Origin: Streptomyces sp. HB132
GTDB lineage: Bacteria > Actinomycetota > Actinomycetes > Streptomycetales > Streptomycetaceae
Length of the DNA stretch: 64,000 bases
Direction: 5' to 3'
NCBI RefSeq assembly: GCF_016909575.1
Contig: NZ_JAFBGA010000005.1
Span: 310,001 to 374,000, forward strand
The notes below the pieces were generated by a model. The model was not told the origin of the DNA, searched no databases, and worked only from the letters and a program-made list of their open reading frames with translations. The first letter of the stretch is position 1, and every line of letters begins with the position of its first letter. The translations under genes were made by a program, and so were the position numbers. Positions 8,246 through 15,333 of the stretch are shown here, piece by piece.

Positions 8246-8399
8246 GATCGGAAGTCTCCGGCAGCGTCCCGATACGTGTTCGGGACACCTCTCCCGTTCA
8301 CCCGTACGAGTGAACGGGAGAGGAACGGCGGGCAGGCTTCCTCATCACGTTCACGCTGATCACGGCGACCGCCGTATCGGCAGAAAGGAAACCAGCGAC
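8246..8399. promoter_or_regulatory. Divergent promoter region with two large inverted repeats
   Basis: This 154-bp region separates the transposase operon from the GIY-YIG gene. It holds GTCCCGA-N7-TCGGGAC at 8266-8286, 21 bp upstream of the transposase start, and a 14-bp perfect inverted repeat (CCTCTCCCGTTCAC, spacer of 8, complementary arm) at 8288-8323. The first repeat uses the same GTCCCGA half-site that recurs upstream of the resolvase gene, so resolvase could repress the transposase here, as TnpR does in Tn3. That is inference. Confidence 0.6.
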
Positions 8400-9215
8400 A
8401 TGGGTAGCGAAGAGTTGCGGTACCTGCTGGGTGGTCCTCATGAGGCGGGCGAGGAGGTGGTGTACCTCCTGCGTGCTCATGATGTCGATGAGTTCAGGAC
8501 GCCAGGCCGAGGGCGCAGCAAGTGCAAGATCGGCACAACGAGCGACCTGGGCACCCGCCTGCCGAAGATCTACAACGGATCGTCGGATCCGCTGGAGCTG
8601 ATGGCGACTTACCCGGGAGGCGAGGAGCTGGAGCGGGCGCTACACGTCTGGTTCGACCTCTTTCGGAAGCACCTGGAGTGGTTTTACTTCTTCGACGTAG
8701 AGCCGAAGCCGCTGGTGGACCGCGCGGTGGAAGTGATCCGCGAGCACGGCCTGGGGTGGAAGAGCGTGCCACAGCGGAAGAAGGAGATCGCTCAGGCTGT
8801 CCGCAGCACGAGAAAGGCTGGGCAGCACCTGGGGTCCCTCGGTTCGGAGATCCGGCGTATCCAGGACCTGGGGCAACGAGTCCGCACCGAGGCCGAACGA
8901 GTGCTCACGTGGGATTTCGTCCCACGCACAGAAGAGGACGAGGCGTTGGCCGACCGCGCCCGCCAAGAGCACGTCCACCTTCTCCACCTCCTGACCGACC
9001 ACCTCGGACGGCTCCTGGAGGACATGAAGAGTTCCATCACCTCCGCTGCTCGAACTGGCGTCCTACCGATGACCGATGCCAAGGCCGCGTCCGACCTGGA
9101 CGGCGAGACGGTGGAACAGATCATGCACAAGCCGAAGGCGTCGAATTCAGGCCCGTGGAAGCTGATTGAGCAGTGGCAGGCGCCGCTGAACAACTCGAAC
9201 GCCTTGAGGCCCTGA
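8400..9215 (+). CDS. GIY-YIG superfamily protein (T5orf172/Mug113-like)
   Basis: A 271-aa protein whose first 100 residues match the T5orf172/Mug113 branch of the GIY-YIG fold: VYLL (21-24), KIGTT (43-47), Arg53, Glu78, His82 and EWF (93-95) fall in the family order. The remainder (about 120-230) is charged and probably helical. GIY-YIG domains cleave or bind DNA; whether this one is active is unknown. Translation starts at ATG 8400 after AAAGGAA. It lies inside the transposon between transposase and resolvase, diverging from the former. It might serve transposition, target DNA processing or element defence. Confidence 0.75.
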   Translation: MGSEELRYLLGGPHEAGEEVVYLLRAHDVDEFRTPGRGRSKCKIGTTSDLGTRLPKIYNGSSDPLELMATYPGGEELERALHVWFDLFRKHLEWFYFFDVEPKPLVDRAVEVIREHGLGWKSVPQRKKEIAQAVRSTRKAGQHLGSLGSEIRRIQDLGQRVRTEAERVLTWDFVPRTEEDEALADRARQEHVHLLHLLTDHLGRLLEDMKSSITSAARTGVLPMTDAKAASDLDGETVEQIMHKPKASNSGPWKLIEQWQAPLNNSNALRP

Positions 9216-9222
9216 CCTCTTT

Positions 9223-9258
9223 CGGCCGTCCCGGAAACGGTCGTTTCCGGGACGGCCG
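9223..9258. terminator. 16-bp perfect inverted repeat: terminator and/or resolvase site
   Basis: CGGCCGTCCCGGAAAC, a GGTC loop and the exact complement begin 8 bp after the GIY-YIG stop, as expected of an intrinsic terminator, although no T-tract follows. Its core also contains GTCCCGGAAAC and GTTTCCGGGAC, which match the half-sites of the putative res region, so it may act as res subsite I instead. Confidence 0.6.
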
Positions 9259-9348
9259 TCCGCCGACGCGGCCGGAGCGCGGGAGGCGTCCCGAAAGACG
9301 TCCCGAAACCGGCGGGCGCCACGGAGAAGCAGGACGGGTATTCGGGAC
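9228..9348. promoter_or_regulatory. Probable res site of the transposon resolvase
   Basis: Five copies of a GTCCCGAAA-like half-site lie in about 120 bp directly upstream of the resolvase gene: an inverted pair at 9228-9238 and 9243-9253, direct copies at 9288 and 9300 (12 bp apart), and an inverted copy TTCGGGAC at 9341-9348. Clustered, mixed-orientation half-sites next to the recombinase gene are the pattern of Tn3/Tn5053 res sites. Crossover position is not determined. Confidence 0.6.
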
Positions 9349-9383
9349 GGACCGCGTCGAGCGGCTGGGCGGGAGGGGAACAC

Positions 9384-10232
9384 GTGAACGGCGACCTGGA
9401 CGAGATCGCCCGCGCCGAGCTCGTCGAGCGCGAACCGTGCCCGCGATGCGGGGCGGCGCCCGGATCGGCGTGCCGGGCCAACTCCGGCGTCGTCGCCGTC
9501 GACTACCACACCGGCCGGTACGCGAAGATCCCCGGACTGAAGTCCGGACCCGCGATCCGCATCCCCGCCGCCCGCGGGCCGGGCCGACCCTGGCAGCCCG
9601 GCCCCGAGCCCGACCCCGGCCTGCTCGCCGCGCGGGAGCGCACCGGCGACCGGATCGGCTACGCCCGCGTCTCCAGCAAGGGCCAGGACCTCGCCGGACA
9701 GGTCCGCGCGCTGAAGGAAGCCGAGTGCGTGCGCATCTACGTCGAGAAGGTCGGCACCCGGGAGAAGATCCGGCCCGAGTACAACGCCGCCCTGGCCGAC
9801 CTGCGTCCGGCCGACACGCTCACTGTCACCATGCTCGACCGCCTCGGCCGCAACATGGTCGAGCTGATCACCAGCGCGCAGGACCTCGCCGAGCGCGGCC
9901 ACCGCCTGGAGATCCGCACCGGGCCCCTCGCGGGCATCTACGACCCGCACGGTGCGGGCAAGGTCCTCTTCGTGGTCTTCGCTGCGATGGCGGAGGTGGA
10001 GCGGGAGTTCATTCACGAGCGGACCCTGGTCGGTCTGGACACCGCCGCGGCGAAGGGCAAGCACGGTGGTCGCCCGCCGGCCGTCGACGGAGACATGCTC
10101 GCCGTCGCCCTGCGCCGTCGCGAGGCGAAGGAGTCCGTCACCGCCATCGCCGCTCACCTCGGCGTCGGCCGCTCCACCCTGTACCGGACGCTGTCCGCGT
10201 ACGACGAAGCGATCACCACCGGCCGCGGGTAA
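9384..10232 (+). CDS. Serine resolvase with N-terminal zinc ribbon
   Basis: A 282-aa site-specific recombinase. The resolvase domain starts near residue 88 (RIGYARVSSKGQDLAGQ); Ser97 in RVS is the expected nucleophile, and MLDRLGRN and AAMAEVEREFIHERT are family motifs. The C-terminus has an HTH (AIAAHLGVGRSTLYRTL). The unusual part is an extra N-terminal 85 residues with Cys19, Cys22, Cys30 and His42, a likely zinc ribbon. Start is GTG 9384 with GGAGGGG at 9372-9378. By analogy with TniR it resolves cointegrates at a res site, here probably the half-site cluster at 9228-9348. Confidence 0.9.
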   Translation: MNGDLDEIARAELVEREPCPRCGAAPGSACRANSGVVAVDYHTGRYAKIPGLKSGPAIRIPAARGPGRPWQPGPEPDPGLLAARERTGDRIGYARVSSKGQDLAGQVRALKEAECVRIYVEKVGTREKIRPEYNAALADLRPADTLTVTMLDRLGRNMVELITSAQDLAERGHRLEIRTGPLAGIYDPHGAGKVLFVVFAAMAEVEREFIHERTLVGLDTAAAKGKHGGRPPAVDGDMLAVALRRREAKESVTAIAAHLGVGRSTLYRTLSAYDEAITTGRG

Positions 10233-10237
10233 GCCCC

Positions 10238-10370
10238 TCAGGAAAGTGCACCGCCCTGCGGACGGCGGCGGCACGTGGCGAGGAAGTGGGGGAAGTCGGC
10301 GGTGGGCAGGGCCGACCAGTCGGCGATGTCCTGTCCGAAGGCGGCCCCGACGCGTCGCCCCGTACGGCAA
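10238..10370 (-). pseudogene. Remnant of a second 508-aa-type transposition protein
   Basis: The minus-strand reading contains LPTADFPHFLATCRRR just before a stop at 10238-10240. This matches LPMQDFPVFLAHCRAK of the intact 508-aa protein at 10 of 16 positions. Only about 40 codons remain, with no upstream part of the gene in place. It implies that a related element once lay here, or that a partial duplication occurred. Confidence 0.55.
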
Positions 10371-10424
10371 CAGTACGGCAGGCGGCGATGAGGAATCTGC
10401 GCCGTTGCGGTCCTCGGCGGATCC

Positions 10425-10649
10425 TCAGCCGAAAGCGGAGAAGGCGCGCTCCTCCCTCTCCTTCTGCGCACGCCGTAACCCGCTCCAGTCCAGTGCCTGC
10501 TGCGCCTGGGCCCGCGTTTGTTCGGCCACCTTCCTCGTCTCGGCCGGCACGTCGCCACGTTCTTGGACCAGCCGGTCGTAGATCGGCGGATGCTCAGATA
10601 TCTCTGCGGTGCTCCTGGCATCTGATCCTCCCCGCTCCCCCGCGATCTG
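10425..10649 (-). pseudogene. 5-prime-truncated fragment of a small hypothetical gene
   Basis: A 74-codon open frame ends at TGA 10425-10427 and reads EHPPIYDRLVQERGDVPAE, then ALDWSGLRR and ERAFSAFG. The phrase YDRLVQERGDVPAETRKVAEQ looks like genuine actinomycete protein and recalls small mobile-element-associated hypotheticals, but the frame has no ATG, GTG or TTG start. I read it as a truncated remnant of unknown function. Confidence 0.4.
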
Positions 10650-10692
10650 TCAGGCCCCGCCGGCGAGCCGGCTCACTGGCGGGTCGCGCGGT

Positions 10693-10719
10693 GAGCCTGG
10701 GTGTGCTGTACCTGGGCAG
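10693..10719. promoter_or_regulatory. 27-bp operator copy upstream of the amidohydrolase operon
   Basis: GAGCCTGGGT, a 7-bp spacer and ACCTGGGCAG. It matches the perfect inverted repeat at 15234-15260 at 21 of 27 positions with identical spacing, about 98 bp upstream of the amidohydrolase start. The MmyB-type regulator encoded in the cargo is the likely ligand. Confidence 0.6.
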
Positions 10720-10816
10720 AGGGCGGCCTGGTTGCTCCTGCCGGACGGGCCGAGGCTGGGGTCATCGCCCACCCGGCACGGGCCCCGCGCCCTGGCCTGA
10801 TGAACAGGACTTCCCC

Positions 10817-12211
10817 TTGATTTCCTCCGACACCACCAGCCCGGCTCTGCTCGCACAGCTTCAGCACCGGTCCACCGATCCGAAGCGGCGCATCCTGTTC
10901 ACCGGGGCGACCATCGTCACCATGGATCCCGACCTCGGTGTCCTTCACGACGCCGATCTCCTCGTCGAGGGTGACACGATCACCGCCATCGGCAGGAGCC
11001 TGAGCCAGGACGGTGCGGTGGTCGTCGACGCCACCGGCACGATCCTCACGCCGGGCTTCGTCGACACCCACCGGCATGCCTGGGAGACCCAGCTGCGCCG
11101 GATCATGCCGGACGTCGACGACCTCGGCGCCTACGTGATGTCCACGCTCGCCGGCTACGCCACCGTCTACCGGCCCCACGACATGTACGTCGGTACCAAG
11201 CTGGCCGCCCTGACGGCGATCGACAGCGGCATCACGACCATGCTCGACTTCTCCCACAACTCCCGCACCCCCGAGCATTCCGACGCGGCCGTCCAGGCGC
11301 TGATCGACACCGGCATCCGCGGCGTGCACGCCTCCATGGGCCCGCACTTCGGGGACTGGGACAAGCAGTGGCCCGGCGACCTGACCCGCCTCAAGGAGCG
11401 GTACTTCGCCGGCGACGACCAGTTGCTGACCCTGCGCCTGGCCGCGCTGGCCACCGACGAGATCGCCGGGCCCGCCCTGGCCTACGGCCCCGAACTCGCC
11501 CGCACGGCGAAGGACCTGGGCATCGGTGTGAGCGTGGATGCCGTCTTCGGTGCCTCCTCCTCGTCGGCCATCCTGAACTGGGCGAAGGACTGCATCCTCG
11601 GTCCGGACCTCACTCTCATTCACGCCACCGGCCTGACCTCCGAGGCGTGGAAGGCGATCGGGGAGAGCGGTACGACCATCGCCCTGGCCCCGACCTCGGA
11701 CGCGCAGATCGGGCTGGAGACCGCGGTCCCCGCCATCGACGAAGCCCTGGCGGTGGGGGTGCGGCCCGGTCTGAGCATCGACGTCGAGGTGGCGCTGGTC
11801 AGCGACATGTTCACGCAGATGCGGGCCCTGCACGCCATCCAGCGGATGCGCGCGGTCAACACGGTCTACGGCACCGAGCAGCCGCCGGCCCGGATCACCA
11901 CCCACGACGTCCTGGACTTCGCCACCCTCCAGGGCGCCCGCACCAACGGCCTGGCCGGCGTCACCGGCTCACTCACCGTGGGTAAGAAGGCCGACCTGCT
12001 GGTCATCCGGGCCGAGGACCTGAACAACATGCCGCTCAACGACGCCGTCGGCACCGTCGTGCTGGGCTCGGACGCCCGCAACATCAGCGCCGTCCTCATC
12101 AACGGCGAAGTACGCAAGTGGAACGGCCAGGTCCTCGACGTCGACCTGCCCGCGCTGCGCGAGGAGGTCCACGCCTCCCGCGAGTACGTCCTCAACACTC
12201 CTGCCGCCTGA
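10817..12211 (+). CDS. Amidohydrolase (ATZ/TRZ/SsnA-like metal-dependent hydrolase)
   Basis: A 464-aa cytosolic enzyme expected to hydrolyse C-N bonds, such as deamination of a heterocycle. The N-terminal sandwich (LFTGATIVTMD) is followed by the metal site DTHRH (His85, His87), later barrel histidines (LTLIHATGL) and the C-terminal sandwich (GSLTVGKKADLLVI). I choose TTG 10817, preceded by CAGGA at 10805-10809; no ATG or GTG lies suitably close. It opens a plus-strand cargo operon with the Atu4866 fusion and an MFS transporter, preceded by the 27-bp operator. Substrate is unknown; the 27-bp operator shared with the SDR/Atu4866 unit suggests one pathway. Confidence 0.85.
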   Translation: MISSDTTSPALLAQLQHRSTDPKRRILFTGATIVTMDPDLGVLHDADLLVEGDTITAIGRSLSQDGAVVVDATGTILTPGFVDTHRHAWETQLRRIMPDVDDLGAYVMSTLAGYATVYRPHDMYVGTKLAALTAIDSGITTMLDFSHNSRTPEHSDAAVQALIDTGIRGVHASMGPHFGDWDKQWPGDLTRLKERYFAGDDQLLTLRLAALATDEIAGPALAYGPELARTAKDLGIGVSVDAVFGASSSSAILNWAKDCILGPDLTLIHATGLTSEAWKAIGESGTTIALAPTSDAQIGLETAVPAIDEALAVGVRPGLSIDVEVALVSDMFTQMRALHAIQRMRAVNTVYGTEQPPARITTHDVLDFATLQGARTNGLAGVTGSLTVGKKADLLVIRAEDLNNMPLNDAVGTVVLGSDARNISAVLINGEVRKWNGQVLDVDLPALREEVHASREYVLNTPAA

Positions 12212-12249
12212 CGACGGCTCCACCGCCTCGACGTAGATCAGGTACCGAC

Positions 12250-12975
12250 ATGACCAGCATCCCCTTCCCCATCCCGCGCCGCGACAACGACATGCTGCGC
12301 GAGCTGCGCGCCCCCCAGGGCCGGCCGCTGCTGCTGACCGGCGGCACCGTCGTGACCGGCAATGAGCTGCTGGGCGACTGGCAGAACGCCGACGTCCTCA
12401 TCGGCGGCACCGTGATCGTGGGCGTCGGCCCCGGCCTGCTGACCGCCGCCGGCGACGACGACATGATCGTCATCGATTGCGCGGGCACCCTCGTCCTGCC
12501 CGCCGCCACCGACTTCACCACCCCACACACCAGCGCCACCCTCACCCCCGGCCGGAGCGCCGACATCGCCGTCCTGCGGCTGGCCGACACCCCCGAAACC
12601 CCCGCCGGCGCGGCACCGGCCCGCGGCAGCCACCTCGACATCCTGATCACCGCCGGACAGGTCCGCCTCTGGGACGGCCGCCCCCTCGACGAGGCCGGCA
12701 CCCCCACCGCGGCGGCCCCAGCCAGTGGGCCTGTCTACGACCCGGCACATCCCTTCATGGGGATGTGGGTCGACGATCACGACTTCGTGCGCCAGGAGCT
12801 GCTGCCCGACGGGCGCTACGACGAGGCGCGCGGGGACCGCCCCAGCGCCTACCAGGGCCGCTACTGGATCACCGGCAACCGCATCGACTACCTCGACGAC
12901 CTGGGCTTCTGGGCCTTCGGCGAATTCCACGACGGCCACCTGCACCACGCCGGCTACCGCTTCACCCGCCGCTGA
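12250..12975 (+). CDS. Barrel-less amidohydrolase shell fused to Atu4866 domain
   Basis: A 241-aa protein with odd architecture. Residues about 20-75 (LLTGGTVVTGNELLGDWQNA) look like the N-terminal sandwich of an amidohydrolase, and about 95-145 (TLTPGRSADIAVLRL, then ILITAGQVRLWDG) like its C-terminal sandwich. The catalytic barrel between them is missing, including the H-x-H metal site: the expected PGFVDTHRH is PAATDFTTPH. Residues about 165-241 are an Atu4866 domain (GMWVDDHDFVRQELLPDGRY), nearly matching the small protein at 15334. It follows the intact amidohydrolase by 38 bp. It is probably non-catalytic as a hydrolase and may be a binding partner; its role is unknown. Confidence 0.8.
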   Translation: MTSIPFPIPRRDNDMLRELRAPQGRPLLLTGGTVVTGNELLGDWQNADVLIGGTVIVGVGPGLLTAAGDDDMIVIDCAGTLVLPAATDFTTPHTSATLTPGRSADIAVLRLADTPETPAGAAPARGSHLDILITAGQVRLWDGRPLDEAGTPTAAAPASGPVYDPAHPFMGMWVDDHDFVRQELLPDGRYDEARGDRPSAYQGRYWITGNRIDYLDDLGFWAFGEFHDGHLHHAGYRFTRR

Positions 12976-13000
12976 CCACCCGCCCCCACGATCCCTTCCC

Positions 13001-13031
13001 GGCCGATCGCACACCTTCCGTGCGATCGGCC
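13001..13031. terminator. 12-bp hairpin between Atu4866 fusion and MFS gene
   Basis: GGCCGATCGCAC, a 7-nt loop and its exact complement form a perfect stem just after the fusion gene stop. It could be an attenuator or terminator lowering expression of the transporter relative to the upstream genes. Confidence 0.5.
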
Positions 13032-13056
13032 GCCCCATGCCCACCCCGGAGTCCCC

Positions 13057-14280
13057 GTGCATCCCCTTGTTCCATCCCGGCACCCGGCCAAGACCGCCGC
13101 ACCGGGCACACCCCCCGGCTGGGCCCCCACCACCGCGACGATCACGCTGCTGACCTCGCTCGGCGTCCTGGTCGTCGGCCAGATGTACACCGTCCTGGCC
13201 CTGCTGAGCCCCATGGCTCTCTCCCTGCACACCACACCCGAGCAGGTCACCTGGACCGCGACGTCGTTCGGGTTCGCCTACGCCGCCGGCTTTCTCGTCG
13301 TCGGCCCGCTGACGGACCGGTACGGGCCACGCGCGGTGATGACCGCCGGACTCGTGGCAGCAACGGCCGCCACCGCCGTGGTCAGCGCAGCCCCGGACCT
13401 GACCTGGGCCATCGCCCTGCGCATGGTCCAGGGGCTGACAGCCGCGGCGTTCGCCCCCGCCGCGTTCTCCTACGTCACCCACCACATCGCACCCAAGCGG
13501 CGCGCGATGGCCCTGACCTGTGTCACCAGCGGCATGCTCGGCGCCGCCGTCCTCATGCAGATCGCAGCCCAGGCCGTCGCCGCCGGGCCCGGATGGCGCG
13601 CGGTGTTCCTCCTCAGCGCCGCCCTCATGGCCCTGAGCCTGCTGCCCGTTCACCGCACCCTGCGCCCCACCCCGCGCCAGGACACCGGCGGACTGCTGCA
13701 CGCCTTCGCCGCGATGCCGCGGCTCCTGCGCCGGGGCCGGCTGCTCGCCCTGTACGCAGCCACCGTGACCTTGATGGCGGGATTCGTCGCCCTCTACACG
13801 GCCGTGTCCGTCGCCGGGCCGCCCGGTATCGCCGGGAACCCCACCGCGATCCTGACCCTACGGGCCAGCGCCCTGCCGGCACTGGTCGCCGTCCCCCTGC
13901 TCGCGCCCACCCTGTCGCGGCTGGCCGCACCGAAGCGTCTGGTACTCGCGCTGGGCGTGGCCGCTGTCACCGCCACGGCCGCCTCCCTGCTCGGCGGACA
14001 CACGATCCTCCTGGCCGTGGCACTGCTGCTGTTCGTGGGCGCCGTCGCGACCGCGGCACCCGCTGTCGTCGAGACCGTCAACGCCACCGCCCCGCACGCG
14101 CGCGGCGCAGCCGTCGCCCTCTACGCGTGCAGCATGTTCATCGGCGCCAGCCTGGGCCCGCAACTGGCCGGCGCCCTCACTGGTCAGGGTTTCGGCACCA
14201 TCCTGCGCGCCGCCGCCGCCGGGCTCGCCCTGGGCGCCGCCCTTGCACTGCCGGCCCTACGCCGCCGGCACCCCGAGTGA
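13057..14280 (+). CDS. MFS transporter
   Basis: A 407-aa integral membrane protein with about 12 hydrophobic segments. The loop motif between helices 2 and 3 is GPLTDRYGPRAVM, the classic MFS signature, and the overall pattern resembles drug:H+ antiporters and sugar-efflux-type carriers. Start is GTG 13057. It closes the plus-strand cargo operon. It may export or import the substrate or product of the neighbouring amidohydrolase; direction cannot be told. A strong bidirectional terminator follows 13 bp after the stop. Confidence 0.88.
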   Translation: MHPLVPSRHPAKTAAPGTPPGWAPTTATITLLTSLGVLVVGQMYTVLALLSPMALSLHTTPEQVTWTATSFGFAYAAGFLVVGPLTDRYGPRAVMTAGLVAATAATAVVSAAPDLTWAIALRMVQGLTAAAFAPAAFSYVTHHIAPKRRAMALTCVTSGMLGAAVLMQIAAQAVAAGPGWRAVFLLSAALMALSLLPVHRTLRPTPRQDTGGLLHAFAAMPRLLRRGRLLALYAATVTLMAGFVALYTAVSVAGPPGIAGNPTAILTLRASALPALVAVPLLAPTLSRLAAPKRLVLALGVAAVTATAASLLGGHTILLAVALLLFVGAVATAAPAVVETVNATAPHARGAAVALYACSMFIGASLGPQLAGALTGQGFGTILRAAAAGLALGAALALPALRRRHPE

Positions 14281-14293
14281 TCGTTGTTCTGAA

Positions 14294-14335
14294 CGCGTGA
14301 GCCCATCGCACCCTGAGGTGCGATGGGCTCACGCG
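14294..14335. terminator. Bidirectional terminator, 19-bp perfect stem
   Basis: CGCGTGAGCCCATCGCACC pairs with its exact complement around a CTGA loop. It separates the convergent MFS and MmyB-type regulator genes and should stop transcripts from both. Confidence 0.85.
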
Positions 14336-14361
14336 CATAAGACTCTGCCTTCCCCGGGAGC

Positions 14362-15204
14362 TCACTGCTCCGGAGCAGTCTCCTGGCGGTGGGTGGCGTG
14401 GAGGCTGCCGAGCAGGGCCAGCGCCTGGGCGCCGGGGCTTCCCGATGCGGCGTGGTAGATCACTAGCTGCTGGCCCGGCGCGCCGCGGACGTCGAAGGTC
14501 TGGTAGGTGAGATCGAGACGGCCGACATCGGGGTGCAGGAGCTCCTTGCCGGCACGGGTCTTGCCGTGCACGGTGTGCGAGGACCACAGGGCGGCGAACT
14601 CCTCGCTCTCCGCGGTCAGAGATTCGACGAGGTCGTGCAGACGCCGGTAGTGCGGATCCAGACCCGTGGCGTGGCGCAGTCCGGCCACGACCGCCTCCGC
14701 CGCCCGCCCCCACTGGGTGAAGAAGCTACGGGCGGCCGGATCGAGGAAGGTCATACGGGCCATGTTGTCCATGTCCTCGAACGGCGAGAACAGGGCATCG
14801 GCCAGCGCGTTCGACGCCAGGAAGTCGTTGGCCGGGTTCAGGACGAACGCCGCGGCGGTCGCGTATCCGTCCAGCAGCTCCCGCAACGCAGGACTGACCA
14901 CTTCCCTCGGCTGCGGCCGCTCACCCTCGGGTGTGGTGCCCGCCAACCGGAACATGTGCTCCCGCGCTTCGACATCCATCAGCAGCGCGCTGCTGATCGC
15001 CTCAAGGATCTGCGGCGAAGGGCTGCGCTCGCGGCCCTGTTCCAGGCGGGCGTAGTAGTCGCTGTTCATGCCGGCCAGGACGGCGACCTCCTCCCGCCGC
15101 AGCCCCGCCACCCGGCGCGCGCCCCAGGAGGCGAGCCCGACATCGTCGGGGCGCAGGCGGGCGCGGTGGGCACGCAGGAAATCTCCGAGATCGTTGCTGG
15201 TCAC
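14362..15204 (-). CDS. XRE regulator with MmyB-type ligand-binding domain
   Basis: A 280-aa regulator. The N-terminal HTH spans about residues 5-70 (RRVAGLRREEVAVLAGMNSDYYARLEQGR, the characteristic opening of this family, given here in pieces: RRVAGLRREEVA then YYARLEQGR). The rest is an MmyB-like PAS-type domain (NPANDFLASNALADALF, then DVGRLDLTYQTFDV). These regulators commonly sit beside short-chain dehydrogenase genes and control them. Here a perfect 10-bp inverted repeat 30 bp upstream of its start faces the Atu4866/SDR unit, and a close copy precedes the amidohydrolase operon. It probably senses a fatty acid or aromatic ligand, by family knowledge only. Confidence 0.88.
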   Translation of the reverse strand: MTSNDLGDFLRAHRARLRPDDVGLASWGARRVAGLRREEVAVLAGMNSDYYARLEQGRERSPSPQILEAISSALLMDVEAREHMFRLAGTTPEGERPQPREVVSPALRELLDGYATAAAFVLNPANDFLASNALADALFSPFEDMDNMARMTFLDPAARSFFTQWGRAAEAVVAGLRHATGLDPHYRRLHDLVESLTAESEEFAALWSSHTVHGKTRAGKELLHPDVGRLDLTYQTFDVRGAPGQQLVIYHAASGSPGAQALALLGSLHATHRQETAPEQ

Positions 15205-15233
15205 CCCTCCAGGCTATGGCGCAGCCTTCCGGC

Positions 15234-15260
15234 GTGCCTGGGTGCCCTGTACCCAGGCAC
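15234..15260. promoter_or_regulatory. Operator of the cargo regulator: 10-bp arms, 7-bp spacer
   Basis: GTGCCTGGGT, spacer GCCCTGT, ACCCAGGCAC: a perfect inverted repeat in the divergent gap between the MmyB-type regulator and the Atu4866 gene. A 21/27 match occurs at 10693-10719. Placement over the likely promoters suggests autoregulation plus control of both cargo operons. Confidence 0.75.
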
Positions 15261-15333
15261 GACTCGTCCTGGCTCCCTTCCCCCGGCCCGCCCACGCTGG
15301 TGGCCGGCACCCGGACACGAGAAGGAGCGCATT

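Larger units (their letters stand above)
10233..10816. other. Junction region with decayed gene fragments and cargo promoter
   Basis: No intact gene lies in this 584-bp stretch. Two minus-strand remnants (10238-10370 and 10425-10649) occupy its left part. The right part (about 10690-10816) is the promoter of the amidohydrolase operon, with the 27-bp operator at 10693-10719. It marks the join between transposition core and cargo. Confidence 0.6.

Noticed and set aside
9173..12211. A 1012-codon plus-strand frame spanning resolvase and amidohydrolase
   Set aside because: The first 540 codons are Arg/Pro/Gly-rich out-of-frame readings of the resolvase gene and junction; the real gene starts at TTG 10817.
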